The position numbers were made by a program, and so were the translations under genes. From an uncultured Bacteroidales bacterium (GTDB taxonomy: Bacteria > Bacteroidota > Bacteroidia > Bacteroidales > Muribaculaceae): a stretch of DNA of 50,911 nt. The notes beneath the pieces are model-generated. The model made no database searches and was not told the origin of the DNA. It saw only the letters and a program-made list of their open reading frames with translations. Every line of letters starts with the position of its first letter. Position 1 is the first letter of the stretch. Of this stretch, positions 41,825 to 50,911 are shown in pieces. The DNA lies in NCBI GenBank assembly GCA_902781045.1, contig CACZHT010000021.1, positions 1 through 50,911 of the forward strand, in the 5' to 3' direction.

Positions 41825-42050
41825 ATGCCAATCGAAATCAAGTCGATCAAAGGCTACTACTACCTCGACGCATGGGTGATGTCGCACATTGTTTACCAGG
41901 CGACAATCAGTTTTGCCCAGCGCTATCTGAACAAAACCAATGACCCCTGCGGGAGGCTCTATGACCAGATGGTGATGGCGGCGCGCAGTGCGCCAGCTAA
42001 CATTGCCGAGGGCAGTTCGAGGCGACAGACCAGCCGCGAAACTGAAATGC
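41825..42050 (+). pseudogene. Truncated four-helix-bundle protein gene
   Basis: About 75 residues from MPIEIKSIKGYYYLDAWVMS through ARSAPANIAEGSSRRQTSRE are typical of the four-helix-bundle / S23-like family (NDPCGRLYDQMVMAARS, NIAEGS), which has about 120-200 residues. The similarity stops after ETEM; the frame then runs on as unrelated sequence (PSLSSRPCHPV) through a terminator hairpin. The C-terminal helices are missing, so this is a remnant. It abuts the 8-bp minisatellite and marks the edge of the accessory island. Confidence 0.7.
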
Positions 42051-42073
42051 GGCCATCATTGTCCTCTCGCCCT

Positions 42074-42110
42074 TGCCACCCTGTCACCACGACAAGGTGG
42101 CATTTTTTTC
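42074..42110 (+). terminator. Terminator after the truncated gene
   Basis: TGCCACC-c-TGTC / GACA-a-GGTGGCA stem with an ACCAC loop and a run of seven Ts. Confidence 0.88.
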
Positions 42111-42142
42111 ACCTACAATTTGCCAAATCCCCAAAAAAACAC

Positions 42143-42150
42143 TATCTTTG
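42143..42150 (+). promoter_or_regulatory. -7 box TATCTTTG of the RNA candidate
   Basis: TATCTTTG, a perfect TAnnTTTG box, in an AT-rich stretch right after a terminator and with no coding frame behind it for 480 bp. Confidence 0.65.
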
Positions 42151-42156
42151 CCCCAA

Positions 42157-42356
42157 CATTCTGGAGGCAGCACAGTCTTGACGGTTTGCTGAACCCGGTG
42201 CGCCACCCCGTAGGGACGCGGCGTGCCGCGTGATCAGCCCGGTAAAGCCCGGAGAGACTACCGCACAACCAATTGTGCGTTGCAAAGGCGTGGCAGAGGC
42301 CACCCCTCCCGAATGACATATTCGTATAAAGCGTTTATTGACGCTTTGTTCTTTGG
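42157..42356 (+). ncRNA. Candidate structured non-coding RNA 1 (about 200 nt)
   Basis: The segment lies between a -7 box (42143-42150) and a terminator AAAGCGT-TTATTG-ACGCTTT with T-rich exit (42328-42354). The ends can pair: ATTCTGGAGG (42158-42167) with CCTCCCGAAT (42305-42314), 9 of 10 bases. Inside are further hairpins: GGTT/AACC (about 42183-42196), GCGG/CCGC within a dispersed GTAGGGACG element (42210-42233), CGCACAA-CCAA-TTGTGCG (42262-42279) and GTGGC-AGAG-GCCAC (42290-42303). This looks like a multibranched RNA closed by a terminal stem. It is not 6S, RNase P, tmRNA, SRP RNA or a riboswitch class that I recognise. It may instead be a long leader of the helicase gene. Confidence 0.45.
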
Positions 42357-42360
42357 CTAT

Positions 42361-42575
42361 TAGGAACGTAGGAAATTCTTATAATCACTCAAAGAGCATT
42401 GCAACAATGGGCGCCACTAGGTGTGTAATGCGCCAGCTCCGTGCCGCATCATTGCGGCATGGAGTGTGGTGACACACATATCGGCGTGGAGTCTTGTTGC
42501 TTGTTCCAGTGATGAGGCATCCTACGGCCAACTAATAGCGGGACAAGTCAATAAAGACTCCCGCTTTGTTGTTTT
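42361..42575 (+). ncRNA. Candidate structured RNA 2 / helicase leader with terminator
   Basis: A rod-like fold can be drawn from 42401 to 42500: GCAACAA (42401-42407) with TTGTTGC (42494-42500), CCAC with GTGG (42414-42417, 42486-42489), GTGTGT with ACACAC (42421-42426, 42472-42477), CGCC with GGTG (42431-42434, 42468-42471) and an apical 13-bp stem (42436-42448 with 42453-42465) with a TCAT loop. It is followed by a terminator-like AGCGGGA / TCCCGCT hairpin (42537-42565) and TTGTTGTTTT. No protein frame is present and no TAnnTTTG box lies directly before it, so it may be part of the transcript from 42143 and regulate read-through into the helicase gene. Confidence 0.42.
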
Positions 42576-42630
42576 ATAATCTGGTGTCGGTCTGGAGTCG
42601 TTGATACCAATTTGAAAGAGTGTAAACGTC

Positions 42631-45600
42631 ATGCTCATTGACAACAAGACTGACATCTACCACGACGGCCATGTCCTGACCGTTTGGAACTACCTGCACA
42701 ACCATGTGAAACAGGGCAATCTCGACATTGTCTCGGGCTTCTTCTCCATCGCAGGATTGCATTCACTATACACCGAATTGAACCCCGATGTGCGCTATCG
42801 CCTCATCTTTTCCGAGATGACACGCGACAACGACTTTATGAACAAGGTGCTCAACCTGTTGCAGGGCGATGGCTCCATCACATCGGCACTGAAACTATCT
42901 GACTATGCCAAAAACGCTGTCGCATTCCTTCGGCGGCAGACTGTCGAGGTGCGCTCGGTGAGCAACGTCTTCTGCCATGCCAAGTGTTATATATATCGCG
43001 ACAAGTTGCATCCCGGCGAAGACAGTTTTTTTGTTATGGGCAGCAGCAACCTCACCGAGGCTGGGCTGGGCATCAAGAAAACAAGCAACATCGAACTCAA
43101 TTATCTGCAGCGGGGTAACTACAATTCGGGCGACCTGCGCGACCTTAAAGATTGGTTTGCCGACCAGTGGAACCATGTGGCAAAAGCCGACATCGACATT
43201 CCCGGTGCCGATGGAAAACGCGTCAAGAAGAATGTCAAAGAGTTCTTTGTCGAGCAGATTGAGCAGATGTTCCATGTCTATTCTCCCGAGGAAATCTACT
43301 ACAAAATTCTCTATGAACTGTTTAAGGCCGACCTGGAGCTGGACAGCTCAATTGAGCACCGCAAAGAGATGTCATTTCTCCAGACCAGCGAAATTTGGAA
43401 CACTTTGTTCAACTATCAGCAGCAGGGTGTCATATCGCTCATCAAGATGTTGCGCCGTTATAACGGTGCCATCCTGGCCGACGCTGTTGGACTTGGAAAG
43501 ACATTTTCGGCACTGGCTGTCATCAAGTATTTTCAAGAGCAGAACTACACAACACTGCTGCTATGTCCAAAAAAGTTGGAACAAAACTGGACGCAATATC
43601 TGCGGCGACACGACTCGCGCTTTGAGAAGGACGAGTTTGACTATATTGTCCGCTTTCACACCGACCTGCAGAACGACAGGCTTGAGAACAAGGAAGATGC
43701 TAAGCTCAGCTGGCTGCAGACACGCAAGAAGCTGCTCATCGTCATCGACGAGAGCCACAACCTGCGCAACGAGAAGTCGGGACGATACAAAGATTTGATG
43801 GGGACGTTGTTGCAAAACCCTCGTCAGATTGCTGTTCGTGATGTGAAGGTGCTAATGCTGTCGGCAACACCCATCAACACTGGCTTGAATGATGTGAAAG
43901 GACAGTTCGGAATTATTGGTCGAGGAGATGACAAAGCATTCGATGGCGAGGATTTTGAGATTGACTCATTGCGCAATCTGTTTGCCGACTGTCAGCGTAA
44001 ATACACCTTCTGGTGTCAGGATCCAAACCGAACGGTCGGCAAGTTTGTGGCACAGTTGCCACCCAAGTTCTTTAACCTGACCGATAAACTCATTGTCGCG
44101 CGCACGCGCAGCCTCATCGAGCGCACGCTGGGCGAGGACCTGGGCTTTCCTGAAAAGCTACCGCCGGTCAATGTTGACTGTGGTGTCGATCATTTTGGTG
44201 CTTACAAAAACACCGAGCAGATTTACAGTGCATTTGAACAACTCTTTCTCACCGCCTATCAGCCTAGCTTGTTCATTCCCGAGACACGCAAAGAAGCTCG
44301 CAAAGAGGCCAAGAACGACTGGGAAGACAATGTCAATCGCGAGCGTTACCTGGTCAAGATGATGAGCATATTGTTCATGAAACGACTTGAGAGCAGCTGG
44401 TATTCTTGTATGCTCACAGTCAAGAAAGTCCTTGAAGTGCATCAGAGTACGCTGAATCTTGCCATAGACTTTCGTGACAAGCTCGCAAGTGGTGAGATAA
44501 CCATCGAGTTGCCCGACGAGAATGAGGGAAACGACACCGATGATATGTTCACATTGCGCAAAGGCACAATCAACCTGCGCGAAATGAAAAATTTAGGGGG
44601 CTTCATTCGAGGCTTGCAGAGCGATGTCAAAAAACTGAATGAGATTTATTGCAATTTCATTGACTTCGACAACAAATATCGGCAAGGCCTGGAGCATGAT
44701 GTGAAACTGGACGAACTGACTCGTCTCCTGCGTGAGAAGCAGCAGAAAACCAACCGAAAGGTAGTCATCTTCACTGCTTTTGCCGACACGGCACACTTCC
44801 TGTTCGATGAACTGGTCAAACGGGGATTCGCGCGCATGGCATCGGTCTCAGGACAGGAGGTGCGCACAACGGGCCATCATCCAACAGGCAAATTCAATGA
44901 TGTGCTGCAGAGTTTCGCACCATTCAGCAAATTATATAACGAACTGAAGTGGGACAACCTATATCAGGATGCAAAACTCGACCGTGCAAGATATTATGAT
45001 GACAGCAAGCGGCGCTGGCGCGTGCCTTATCAACTGTGGTTGCAGCTGGTCAATCAATATCGGCCAGACATAGTGGCCAAACTCAACGACCCGATTGACA
45101 TCCTCATTGCCACTGACTGTCTCTCAGAGGGACAGAACTTGCAGGATGCTGACTTGCAGGTCAATTATGACATACATTGGAATCCTGTCAGGCTCATTCA
45201 GCGATTTGGACGTATCGACCGCATCGGGTCGCCTAACAAACTCATCGGATGCGTAAACTTCTGGCCTGTAAAATCGGTTGAGGAATACCTGCGACTTGAG
45301 AAACGTGTGGTCGACCGCATGGCAGCCATGAACATTGTGGGTTCGGAGACGCAGGAACTGAATGACAAATATTGCCAAATGATAGAGGACAACCCCCTCG
45401 TTGACAAGAATGCTGACAGGTTGCTTGAAGAACTGCGCAACAGCAGCATCTCGGACATCGAGTCGCCACAGACTCTGTCATTAACCGACCTGTCGCTGGA
45501 GGTGTTTCGGCAGGATTTCCTGGACTATCTCGAGGCACATCAAGAGTTTTACAGACGCATGCCTCACGGGGTGTTCACCGGCTTTCGTGCCATCGACAAC

Positions 45601-46026
45601 TTGTTTGAGCGCATTCCTGAAAGCCTAATTGCCGTCTTGGGCTATCCGCATCGCGAGGCGGGAGACCCACAGCCCTACAAGGAGATTTACCTCATGTGCC
45701 AGCCTGTCGACAAGACACAGGGCGCTACATTTACCGAACTCAACCGTGCCGAAGTGCTTGACTTCATGCGCCGAAATCGCCAGCAGGCCACCTTCTTGCC
45801 ACAATGGGTGTTGCAGCCCGACGAGCAGAAGGTGCAACGGTTGGCAACAATAGTGCAACAGTGGCTCACAAACAAGGCACCACAGCAGACATCGGTCATC
45901 ATTAAAGATATACTCAAGTCAAAACCGAAACCACGCACAACCACAGGCTATGACACCTTGCAAGAAGAGAAATTCCGTATCGAGAATTTTGACCTTATCG
46001 CATGGGAATATATCACACGCAACTGA
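42631..46026 (+). CDS. PLD-nuclease/SNF2-helicase fusion of a restriction-like system
   Basis: A 1131-residue protein. Residues 1-175 form one phospholipase D-type nuclease domain: [10 protein letters not shown] (His116, Lys118) and [10 protein letters not shown] (137-146). A helical linker leads to a SNF2/superfamily 2 helicase: Q-like [14 protein letters not shown] (261-274), Walker A DAVGLGKT (284-291), DESH (373-376), SATP (411-414), and in the second lobe [20 protein letters not shown], then [10 protein letters not shown] (about 857-866). HKD domains act as dimers, so the protein should dimerise to cut DNA while translocating. It is 23 nt upstream of an Eco57I-type methyltransferase, so the pair looks like a self/non-self restriction system. 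The start follows 480 bp of structured non-coding DNA. Confidence 0.88.
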   Translation: MLIDNKTDIYHDGHVLTVWNYLHNHVKQGNLDIVSGFFSIAGLHSLYTELNPDVRYRLIFSEMTRDNDFMNKVLNLLQGDGSITSALKLSDYAKNAVAFLRRQTVEVRSVSNVFCHAKCYIYRDKLHPGEDSFFVMGSSNLTEAGLGIKKTSNIELNYLQRGNYNSGDLRDLKDWFADQWNHVAKADIDIPGADGKRVKKNVKEFFVEQIEQMFHVYSPEEIYYKILYELFKADLELDSSIEHRKEMSFLQTSEIWNTLFNYQQQGVISLIKMLRRYNGAILADAVGLGKTFSALAVIKYFQEQNYTTLLLCPKKLEQNWTQYLRRHDSRFEKDEFDYIVRFHTDLQNDRLENKEDAKLSWLQTRKKLLIVIDESHNLRNEKSGRYKDLMGTLLQNPRQIAVRDVKVLMLSATPINTGLNDVKGQFGIIGRGDDKAFDGEDFEIDSLRNLFADCQRKYTFWCQDPNRTVGKFVAQLPPKFFNLTDKLIVARTRSLIERTLGEDLGFPEKLPPVNVDCGVDHFGAYKNTEQIYSAFEQLFLTAYQPSLFIPETRKEARKEAKNDWEDNVNRERYLVKMMSILFMKRLESSWYSCMLTVKKVLEVHQSTLNLAIDFRDKLASGEITIELPDENEGNDTDDMFTLRKGTINLREMKNLGGFIRGLQSDVKKLNEIYCNFIDFDNKYRQGLEHDVKLDELTRLLREKQQKTNRKVVIFTAFADTAHFLFDELVKRGFARMASVSGQEVRTTGHHPTGKFNDVLQSFAPFSKLYNELKWDNLYQDAKLDRARYYDDSKRRWRVPYQLWLQLVNQYRPDIVAKLNDPIDILIATDCLSEGQNLQDADLQVNYDIHWNPVRLIQRFGRIDRIGSPNKLIGCVNFWPVKSVEEYLRLEKRVVDRMAAMNIVGSETQELNDKYCQMIEDNPLVDKNADRLLEELRNSSISDIESPQTLSLTDLSLEVFRQDFLDYLEAHQEFYRRMPHGVFTGFRAIDNLFERIPESLIAVLGYPHREAGDPQPYKEIYLMCQPVDKTQGATFTELNRAEVLDFMRRNRQQATFLPQWVLQPDEQKVQRLATIVQQWLTNKAPQQTSVIIKDILKSKPKPRTTTGYDTLQEEKFRIENFDLIAWEYITRN

Positions 46027-46049
46027 CATTTGACAAACGATAAACGACA

Positions 46050-49000
46050 ATGAATATGACACTTGACAAGTTTATTAATCAATCGTTGTTCGATGCTACG
46101 TCACATTTGCTCGCGCAACTCGGCGTTAGGTTTGACCGGGTCACAGCCGAACCCATCGCATTGCGAGACTACTTTGAAGGGCGAGTCTCAAAACAACTGG
46201 AGACGGCAATGCAGGTGGTCGACAAGGCCTACTATGTGGGGCAAGTCAATGAGCTGACGTTGCACGGCAACAAGGCTGACAACACACTGCGACAGAGTGT
46301 GGAAATAGTCGATGAGAAGTACGAGGGGCTACTCATCTTTGCCATAGATCTGCTGCCCGAAGCACATGTCACACGCACGTTGCTTGCCACCATGACACGG
46401 GCACTCAACCGCATCGCACGCTATATGCCCGTGATTGTTGCTTATCGCCAAGGGAAGCACATCTCGCTGGCAACATGCGAACGTTCGCCCTACAACCAGA
46501 CTTGGCGCGATGGTGAGAAGGTGGGAAAAGTAACCATGCTGCGTGACATCGACTGCGCACATCCGCATCGAGGACACCTCGAAATCTTGAATGGGTTGAA
46601 CTTGGCTGGATGCAATTCGTTTGACGCACTTTATAACCAATGGCTCAACACGTTCAGCAATGAACTGCTCACCAAGAAGTTCTATGGTGAACTATCAGAC
46701 TGGTATGCCTGGGCGGTGCAAATAGTCAAGTTTCCCAACGATTTGGCGACAAGGGATGACGATGCCAAGTTTAACCATGAGTCGTGCATACGCTTGATCA
46801 CACGACTGATTTTTGTCTGGTTCCTCAAACAGAAGCACTTGATACCTGGAGAACTCTTCGACGAGCGATATATTCATGACAATCTGATTGAGGACTTTGA
46901 CCCGCACAGCCGTAAGACCTTGCATTATGATGCCGAACAGAGCAAGTATTACCGATTGATTCTGCAGAACTTGTTCTTCGCCATGCTCAACCGGCCCATC
47001 GTGGCCGAGGGGAAAAGTACACCAAACAACCGCCGATTCAGAACCGCCGTCACTGGCTCACGCAACAGCGACTATAATGTCAACAACCTCATGCGCTACG
47101 AGAGTGAGTTTGTTGAGGGAGGCGCACAACGATTTCTAAAACTAGCCAACTCGACAGTGCCATTTCTTAATGGTGGACTATTCGATTGTCTCGATGACAA
47201 GCCGCATCGCATCTATTATGACGGGTTCTCAGAGAAACGACAGTCGCTCGAGCAGCTTTACCTACCCGACTATCTGTTCTTTGGCGACGAGGTAGGACGC
47301 GGCATTGACCTGTCGAAGTGGTATGGCGACACTAAGAAGAAATCGGTCGCGGCACGTGGCCTCATCGACATACTCAAGCGATATAGCTTCACCATCGAGG
47401 AAAACACACCACTAGACCAGGAAGTGAGCCTCGACCCCGAGTTGCTGGGCAAGGTGTTTGAGAACCTGTTGGCTTCCTACAACCCCGAGACACAGACCTC
47501 GGCACGCAAGCAGACGGGATCGTTCTACACACCTCGCGAGATTGTGCAATATATGGTTGACGAGAGCTTGGTGGCACATTTGAAGCGAACATGTGGCGAC
47601 GAGAATGAGCAGCTCTATCGCGACCTTGTGAGCTATGCAACCGATGTCGAGGATTTGAATCATGACATCTGCAAAAAAATCATGCGGGCCATCTACGACT
47701 GCCGAGTGCTCGACCCGGCATGTGGATCGGGAGCTTTCCCTATGGGCGTGCTCCACCAAATGGTGCACATCTTGCAACAAATCGACCCCACTAACGAAAT
47801 GTGGAAAGATTTCATGATAGACCGAGCCATCAGGCTTACTGAAGAAGCCTATCGTGACAAAACGGATGCCGACGACCGTAAGGCAAGATTGATCGACATC
47901 GAAGAGGCGTTCGACCAAAACATCAATGACCCGGACTATGCGCGCAAACTCTATCTGATTGAACATTGCATCTTTGGTGTGGACATCCAGCCCATCGCAA
48001 CACAAATCAGCAAATTGCGGTTTTTCATCTCGCTGGTCGTCGACCAGAAACCGACCCAAAATGCCAAAGAAAACTTTGGCATCCGTCCGCTGCCCAATCT
48101 TGAAGCCAAGTTTGTCACGGCCAATACGTTGATTCCGCTCGATGGCAAGAAAGACTTGGCTTCGTCGGCCGACGAAATACGGCACTACGAGCAGAAACTG
48201 CACGAAATCAACCATCGCATCTTTCTGGCCAAGCGCAACAAGCAGAAAGAGGAACTCCGACAAAGCATGGACCAGACACGCATGATGATGGCACAAGCCA
48301 TGGAGAACCTTGGCTTTATTGGCAGTGAGGGATACAGACAAATGGTGAGCTGGAACATGTTCAATCAGAATGCATCTGCCCCCTTCTTTGACCCTGAATG
48401 GATGTTCGGTATCCGCGACGGCTTCGACATCGTCATCGGAAACCCACCGTACATACAAATCAAAAAGCTTGATGAAAAAGATGTATACAAAAAAGTTAGA
48501 TATTCAACTTTCGATAAAAATGGCGATATTTACTGTTTGTTTTATGAAAATGCATTACGACTGCTTAAGGATGGAGGTATTTCTATATTAATTACATCAA
48601 ATAAGTGGATGCGTAGTAACTATGGGAGTAAGTTAAGATTGCTGTTGTATAGTTATACTAATCCATTGCAGTTAATAGATTTAGGTCCAGGTGTCTTTGA
48701 GGCGGCAGTAGTTGATACAAATATATTGCTTTATGCAAAAGCAAAGTATACTAAGCCAACAAGCATTCTCGTCCTTGAATCAAATACCGGTGCTGTTCTT
48801 AAGTTTTATGAGTGCCGAAAAAAGATGTTTAAAGCGGACGAACTATGGGGTATCGAAGATTCTTCTTCCTTGAGAATTAAGATAGAAGCTTTTCCTCGCT
48901 TATCTCAATTTGACGTAGAATTGTTTTATGGAATCTTAACTGGAGCAAATCCCACATTCATATTATCAGAGCAAAAAGCTCAGGAGTTAATGTCTTGGGA

Positions 49001-49715
49001 CTCAAAAAATTCAGAGATTATTAAACCTATCTTGCGTGGAAAAGATTTATCAAGATATGGGGCAAAATTTGCGGGATTTTATTTGTTGTGTTCACATAAT
49101 GGGATAAAAAAACTAGGTATTCCACCCATCAACATAGAAAGAGATTTTCCGACGTTGCTGCAATATTTTTATGGATTTGGCACTCGTTTTTTGAATAGAG
49201 GCGAGCAAGGTGATAATTTTTATAATTTGCGAAATTGTGCTTATCTTGATAAGTTTGACTCACCTAAAATCATTTATGCTGACATTGTTCTTGATAGGGG
49301 CAAATTTTATTATGATGAAGATGGGTACTATACAAATGATACGGCTTTTATTATAACAGGAAAAAATCTCCTTTATTTATTAGCAGTTTTAAATTCAAAA
49401 GCATTTGCTTATTTTTATAAAACTTTTTACTGTGGTGGATCTTTGTCAAAGAATGGACTGCGCTTTAAGCGGGATTATTTGTTAAAAGTGCCTATTCCCT
49501 TAGCCAAGGATAATTTGCAAAATACTCTCTCAAAATTAGCTTTAATTATTCAAGAAAAAGTAAAGATGGGCTCTAATGATGCTGATATTGAGGATGTTAA
49601 AGTCGATATGATTGTTTATCGCCTTTACAACTTAACTTACGATGAGGTTTTGATTATTGATCCAGAGACACCAATCACTCGTGAGCAATATGAGTCTTTT
49701 AAAGTTGAAGAATAA
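46050..49715 (+). CDS. Eco57I-type DNA (adenine-N6) methyltransferase
   Basis: A 1221-residue protein resembling type IIG-like and PglX-like modification enzymes. Residues 1-450 are an unassigned N-terminal region (MPVIVAYRQGKHISLATCER, and later KFYGELSDWYAW). The methyltransferase core has ELLGKVFENLLASYNPETQT, SFYTPREIVQYMVDE, SAM motif DPACGSGAF (Asp555) and the catalytic GNPPY (797-801). Residues about 805-1221 would be the target recognition region. It probably methylates adenine at sites the helicase-nuclease would otherwise attack. Striking: the DNA before NPPY is GC-rich (38 of 60 bases at 47701-47760), that after it AT-rich (15 of 60 at 49381-49440), while the frame stays open. No REase catalytic PD-(D/E)XK motif was recognised. 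Confidence 0.9.
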   Translation: MNMTLDKFINQSLFDATSHLLAQLGVRFDRVTAEPIALRDYFEGRVSKQLETAMQVVDKAYYVGQVNELTLHGNKADNTLRQSVEIVDEKYEGLLIFAIDLLPEAHVTRTLLATMTRALNRIARYMPVIVAYRQGKHISLATCERSPYNQTWRDGEKVGKVTMLRDIDCAHPHRGHLEILNGLNLAGCNSFDALYNQWLNTFSNELLTKKFYGELSDWYAWAVQIVKFPNDLATRDDDAKFNHESCIRLITRLIFVWFLKQKHLIPGELFDERYIHDNLIEDFDPHSRKTLHYDAEQSKYYRLILQNLFFAMLNRPIVAEGKSTPNNRRFRTAVTGSRNSDYNVNNLMRYESEFVEGGAQRFLKLANSTVPFLNGGLFDCLDDKPHRIYYDGFSEKRQSLEQLYLPDYLFFGDEVGRGIDLSKWYGDTKKKSVAARGLIDILKRYSFTIEENTPLDQEVSLDPELLGKVFENLLASYNPETQTSARKQTGSFYTPREIVQYMVDESLVAHLKRTCGDENEQLYRDLVSYATDVEDLNHDICKKIMRAIYDCRVLDPACGSGAFPMGVLHQMVHILQQIDPTNEMWKDFMIDRAIRLTEEAYRDKTDADDRKARLIDIEEAFDQNINDPDYARKLYLIEHCIFGVDIQPIATQISKLRFFISLVVDQKPTQNAKENFGIRPLPNLEAKFVTANTLIPLDGKKDLASSADEIRHYEQKLHEINHRIFLAKRNKQKEELRQSMDQTRMMMAQAMENLGFIGSEGYRQMVSWNMFNQNASAPFFDPEWMFGIRDGFDIVIGNPPYIQIKKLDEKDVYKKVRYSTFDKNGDIYCLFYENALRLLKDGGISILITSNKWMRSNYGSKLRLLLYSYTNPLQLIDLGPGVFEAAVVDTNILLYAKAKYTKPTSILVLESNTGAVLKFYECRKKMFKADELWGIEDSSSLRIKIEAFPRLSQFDVELFYGILTGANPTFILSEQKAQELMSWDSKNSEIIKPILRGKDLSRYGAKFAGFYLLCSHNGIKKLGIPPINIERDFPTLLQYFYGFGTRFLNRGEQGDNFYNLRNCAYLDKFDSPKIIYADIVLDRGKFYYDEDGYYTNDTAFIITGKNLLYLLAVLNSKAFAYFYKTFYCGGSLSKNGLRFKRDYLLKVPIPLAKDNLQNTLSKLALIIQEKVKMGSNDADIEDVKVDMIVYRLYNLTYDEVLIIDPETPITREQYESFKVEE

Positions 49716-49723
49716 AAGATAAC

Positions 49724-50846
49724 ATGGAAAATCTAAATGAACTATACAAATTGCGTGGGCAGCTGGAAGGGATGAACTATGCTGTGCCCGATGAATTGAA
49801 ACAAGACATCAGTAAAGCAGAGAGGCTGGTGCTGCAGTCACGGCGAGAAGACTTGGAGGTTGTAGCTAGTGTGTTGTTTGAAGACATTAGCTCGCCGTGG
49901 CGAGTCATTCTGCAGAATGACGGAAAGGGTGGGGTGCAAGTCTGCTATGAACCTATTGGAGAACTGCCAAAGTCAACAACACCGCCACAATTTACAACAA
50001 ATTTTGAACAGTATCTAGACAACCTGCAAGTGACGCGTGGCACCATCAACGGCTACAAACGCAGCATCAACGATATGGTTAAAGCAAATCACAGGAAAGC
50101 GCGACTTGTTCGCGGTAACCGAACCGGCGTTGATTGAGCGAGTGATGGCTGTCGTTGGCACTGATTGGAAGAGTGGATTCCCGTATGCCATGCTAAAGCA
50201 TTACCGTGACTATCTGCGGCGAGGTGGAAAGAACGATTCGCATGAAATCAAAATTGAGTTTAACCGGACTGTAGCTGAATCCAATCATGTTGATCATCAC
50301 ATAGCAAACGGTAGGCAGACAAAGTTTGCGCATCAAATGGCCACGGCAGAAGATGCGGCTCATTACCGAACGCCTGGCGAAGTGCCAACGATGATTATGC
50401 GACATAAGGTTGACTGGTCATTCCTCACCAATGGCATTAACATTCCTGTTGACAGACAACCAGTACTGCACCAATGTCTTGGCTATGACCTAATGCGCGA
50501 CGATTACCGGCTAGCTACATTGGTTGTGGGCAAGCAGGCATTCAAGGCAAAATTCGGGAACTTGATGCAGAAAAACCGACAAGCCAGCGATTCAATTCAA
50601 TTCAGATTTGCCAACTCTGCATTCACACGCCAGATGTAGCAACTGATGCCCGAGCTGTTTGAGTGGCTTAACCAAGCAAAGCAAGCTGCAGGGAGCACAA
50701 GAACTCGCGTCAGCGAGCCGCGAGAGTTGACAAGATATTTCACATTGTCCAAACTGGCTAAAGAAGATGTCTTTTTGATCGAATTCGACCCGTGCGACGG
50801 AGTCACCTTACCAAGCACCCAACAATTATTGCACAAAATTGCATGA
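49724..50846 (+). pseudogene. Decayed third gene of the restriction island (frameshift and nonsense)
   Basis: The gene starts MENLNELYKLRGQLEGMNYA 8 nt after the methyltransferase. The first frame gives 137 residues, with NFEQYLDNLQVTRGTINGYK resembling a core-binding-type helical domain. From about 50085-50095 the sense continues in another frame (ITGKRDLFAVTEPALIERVM, then AMLKHYRDYLRRGG). That frame hits a TAG at 50637-50639 but is open again to 50846 in the same phase (QLMPELFEWLNQ). One frameshift and one nonsense codon would restore a protein of about 370 residues. The C-terminal part (GINIPVDRQPVLHQCLGYDL, then YRLATLVVGKQAFKAKFGNL) looks like a small DNA-recognition module of restriction proteins, but I cannot name it firmly. 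Confidence 0.7.
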
Positions 50847-50876
50847 ATTGTTGAGCGGCCCAAACCCTGCGGCGTG

Positions 50877-50911
50877 ACAAACCCCACCCCCAACCCCTCC
50901 CCTTTGCGAAA
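50877..50911. repeat. REP-like element cut by the window end
   Basis: CAAACCCCACCCCCAACCCC, then TCCCCTTTGCG, the start of the same REP family as at 24942, in the opposite orientation. Confidence 0.65.

Noticed and set aside
42380..42385. TATAAT as an E. coli-like -10 box for the second RNA
   Set aside because: The host uses TAnnTTTG boxes throughout, and the best upstream TTG is 21 nt away, so it is probably chance in AT-rich DNA.
42157..42575. 6S RNA, RNase P RNA, tmRNA, SRP RNA or cobalamin riboswitch
   Set aside because: The conserved sequence blocks of these families (for example GAGGAAAGUCC of RNase P or the SRP apical loop) are missing, so no known name was assigned.
48370..49715. 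AT-rich end of the methyltransferase as a separate acquired gene
   Set aside because: The frame is continuous through NPPY and there is no start signal; it is a domain within one gene.
1..50911. tRNA and rRNA genes
   Set aside because: No cloverleaf with a TTCRA-type T arm and no rRNA signature was found when reading the intergenic spaces on both strands.

Overview
The window looks like chromosome from a GC-rich gut Bacteroidales bacterium, probably near Muribaculaceae or Prevotellaceae. The signs are many TAnnTTTG '-7' promoter boxes, few Shine-Dalgarno sites, secreted proteins with dockerin-like and FGE-like domains, a conserved SpoIIM/DUF4129/DUF4350/MoxR/DUF58 cluster, and intergenic spaces full of short AT-rich repeats and REP-like hairpins. 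The family-level placement is inference.

Layout. 1-2.2 kb is AT-richer and accessory: the 5' end of an AAA ATPase gene behind a 33-bp tandem repeat, then a DUF2975 / Cro-like HTH / secreted-protein operon. 2.2-13.3 kb carries pyruvate phosphate dikinase, the tRNA modifiers trmN6 and dus, a W/Y/G-rich secreted protein, a FadL-like porin, a membrane-anchored TPR-AraC regulator, a 59-aa protein and a lipoprotein. 13.4-26.5 kb holds a 1177-aa secreted LRR-dockerin-FGE protein, a PIF1-like helicase fused to TPRs, a secreted esterase pair, an Omp85-type barrel, an EptA-like phosphoethanolamine transferase and a MATE exporter. 26.7-33.4 kb is housekeeping (dnaK, lepA, hisS) followed by a Crp/Fnr regulator overlapping a four-Cys TSCPD protein. 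33.4-41.7 kb has a TerB-phosphoesterase fusion, an RDD protein and a six-gene membrane/MoxR operon. 41.7-50.9 kb is an accessory island: a truncated four-helix-bundle gene, about 480 bp of structured non-coding sequence with its own promoter and terminators, then a restriction-like system (PLD-SNF2 helicase, Eco57I-type DNA methyltransferase, decayed third gene).

The most interesting signals are: (i) two very good sigma-54 (GG-N10-GC) promoters, before dnaK and before the W/Y/G-rich secreted protein, each preceded by GACA-N13-TGTC; (ii) two structured RNA candidates just upstream of the restriction island; (iii) the methyltransferase, whose C-terminal recognition half switches abruptly to AT-rich DNA right after the NPPY motif, as if its specificity domain had been replaced; (iv) three genes whose promoter box lies only 4-5 nt before the ATG, implying leaderless mRNAs; (v) a 320-bp inverted minisatellite between convergent genes. 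No rRNA, tRNA, CRISPR array, integrase, transposase or reverse transcriptase was recognised. All family names come from reading motifs by eye, without database searches.
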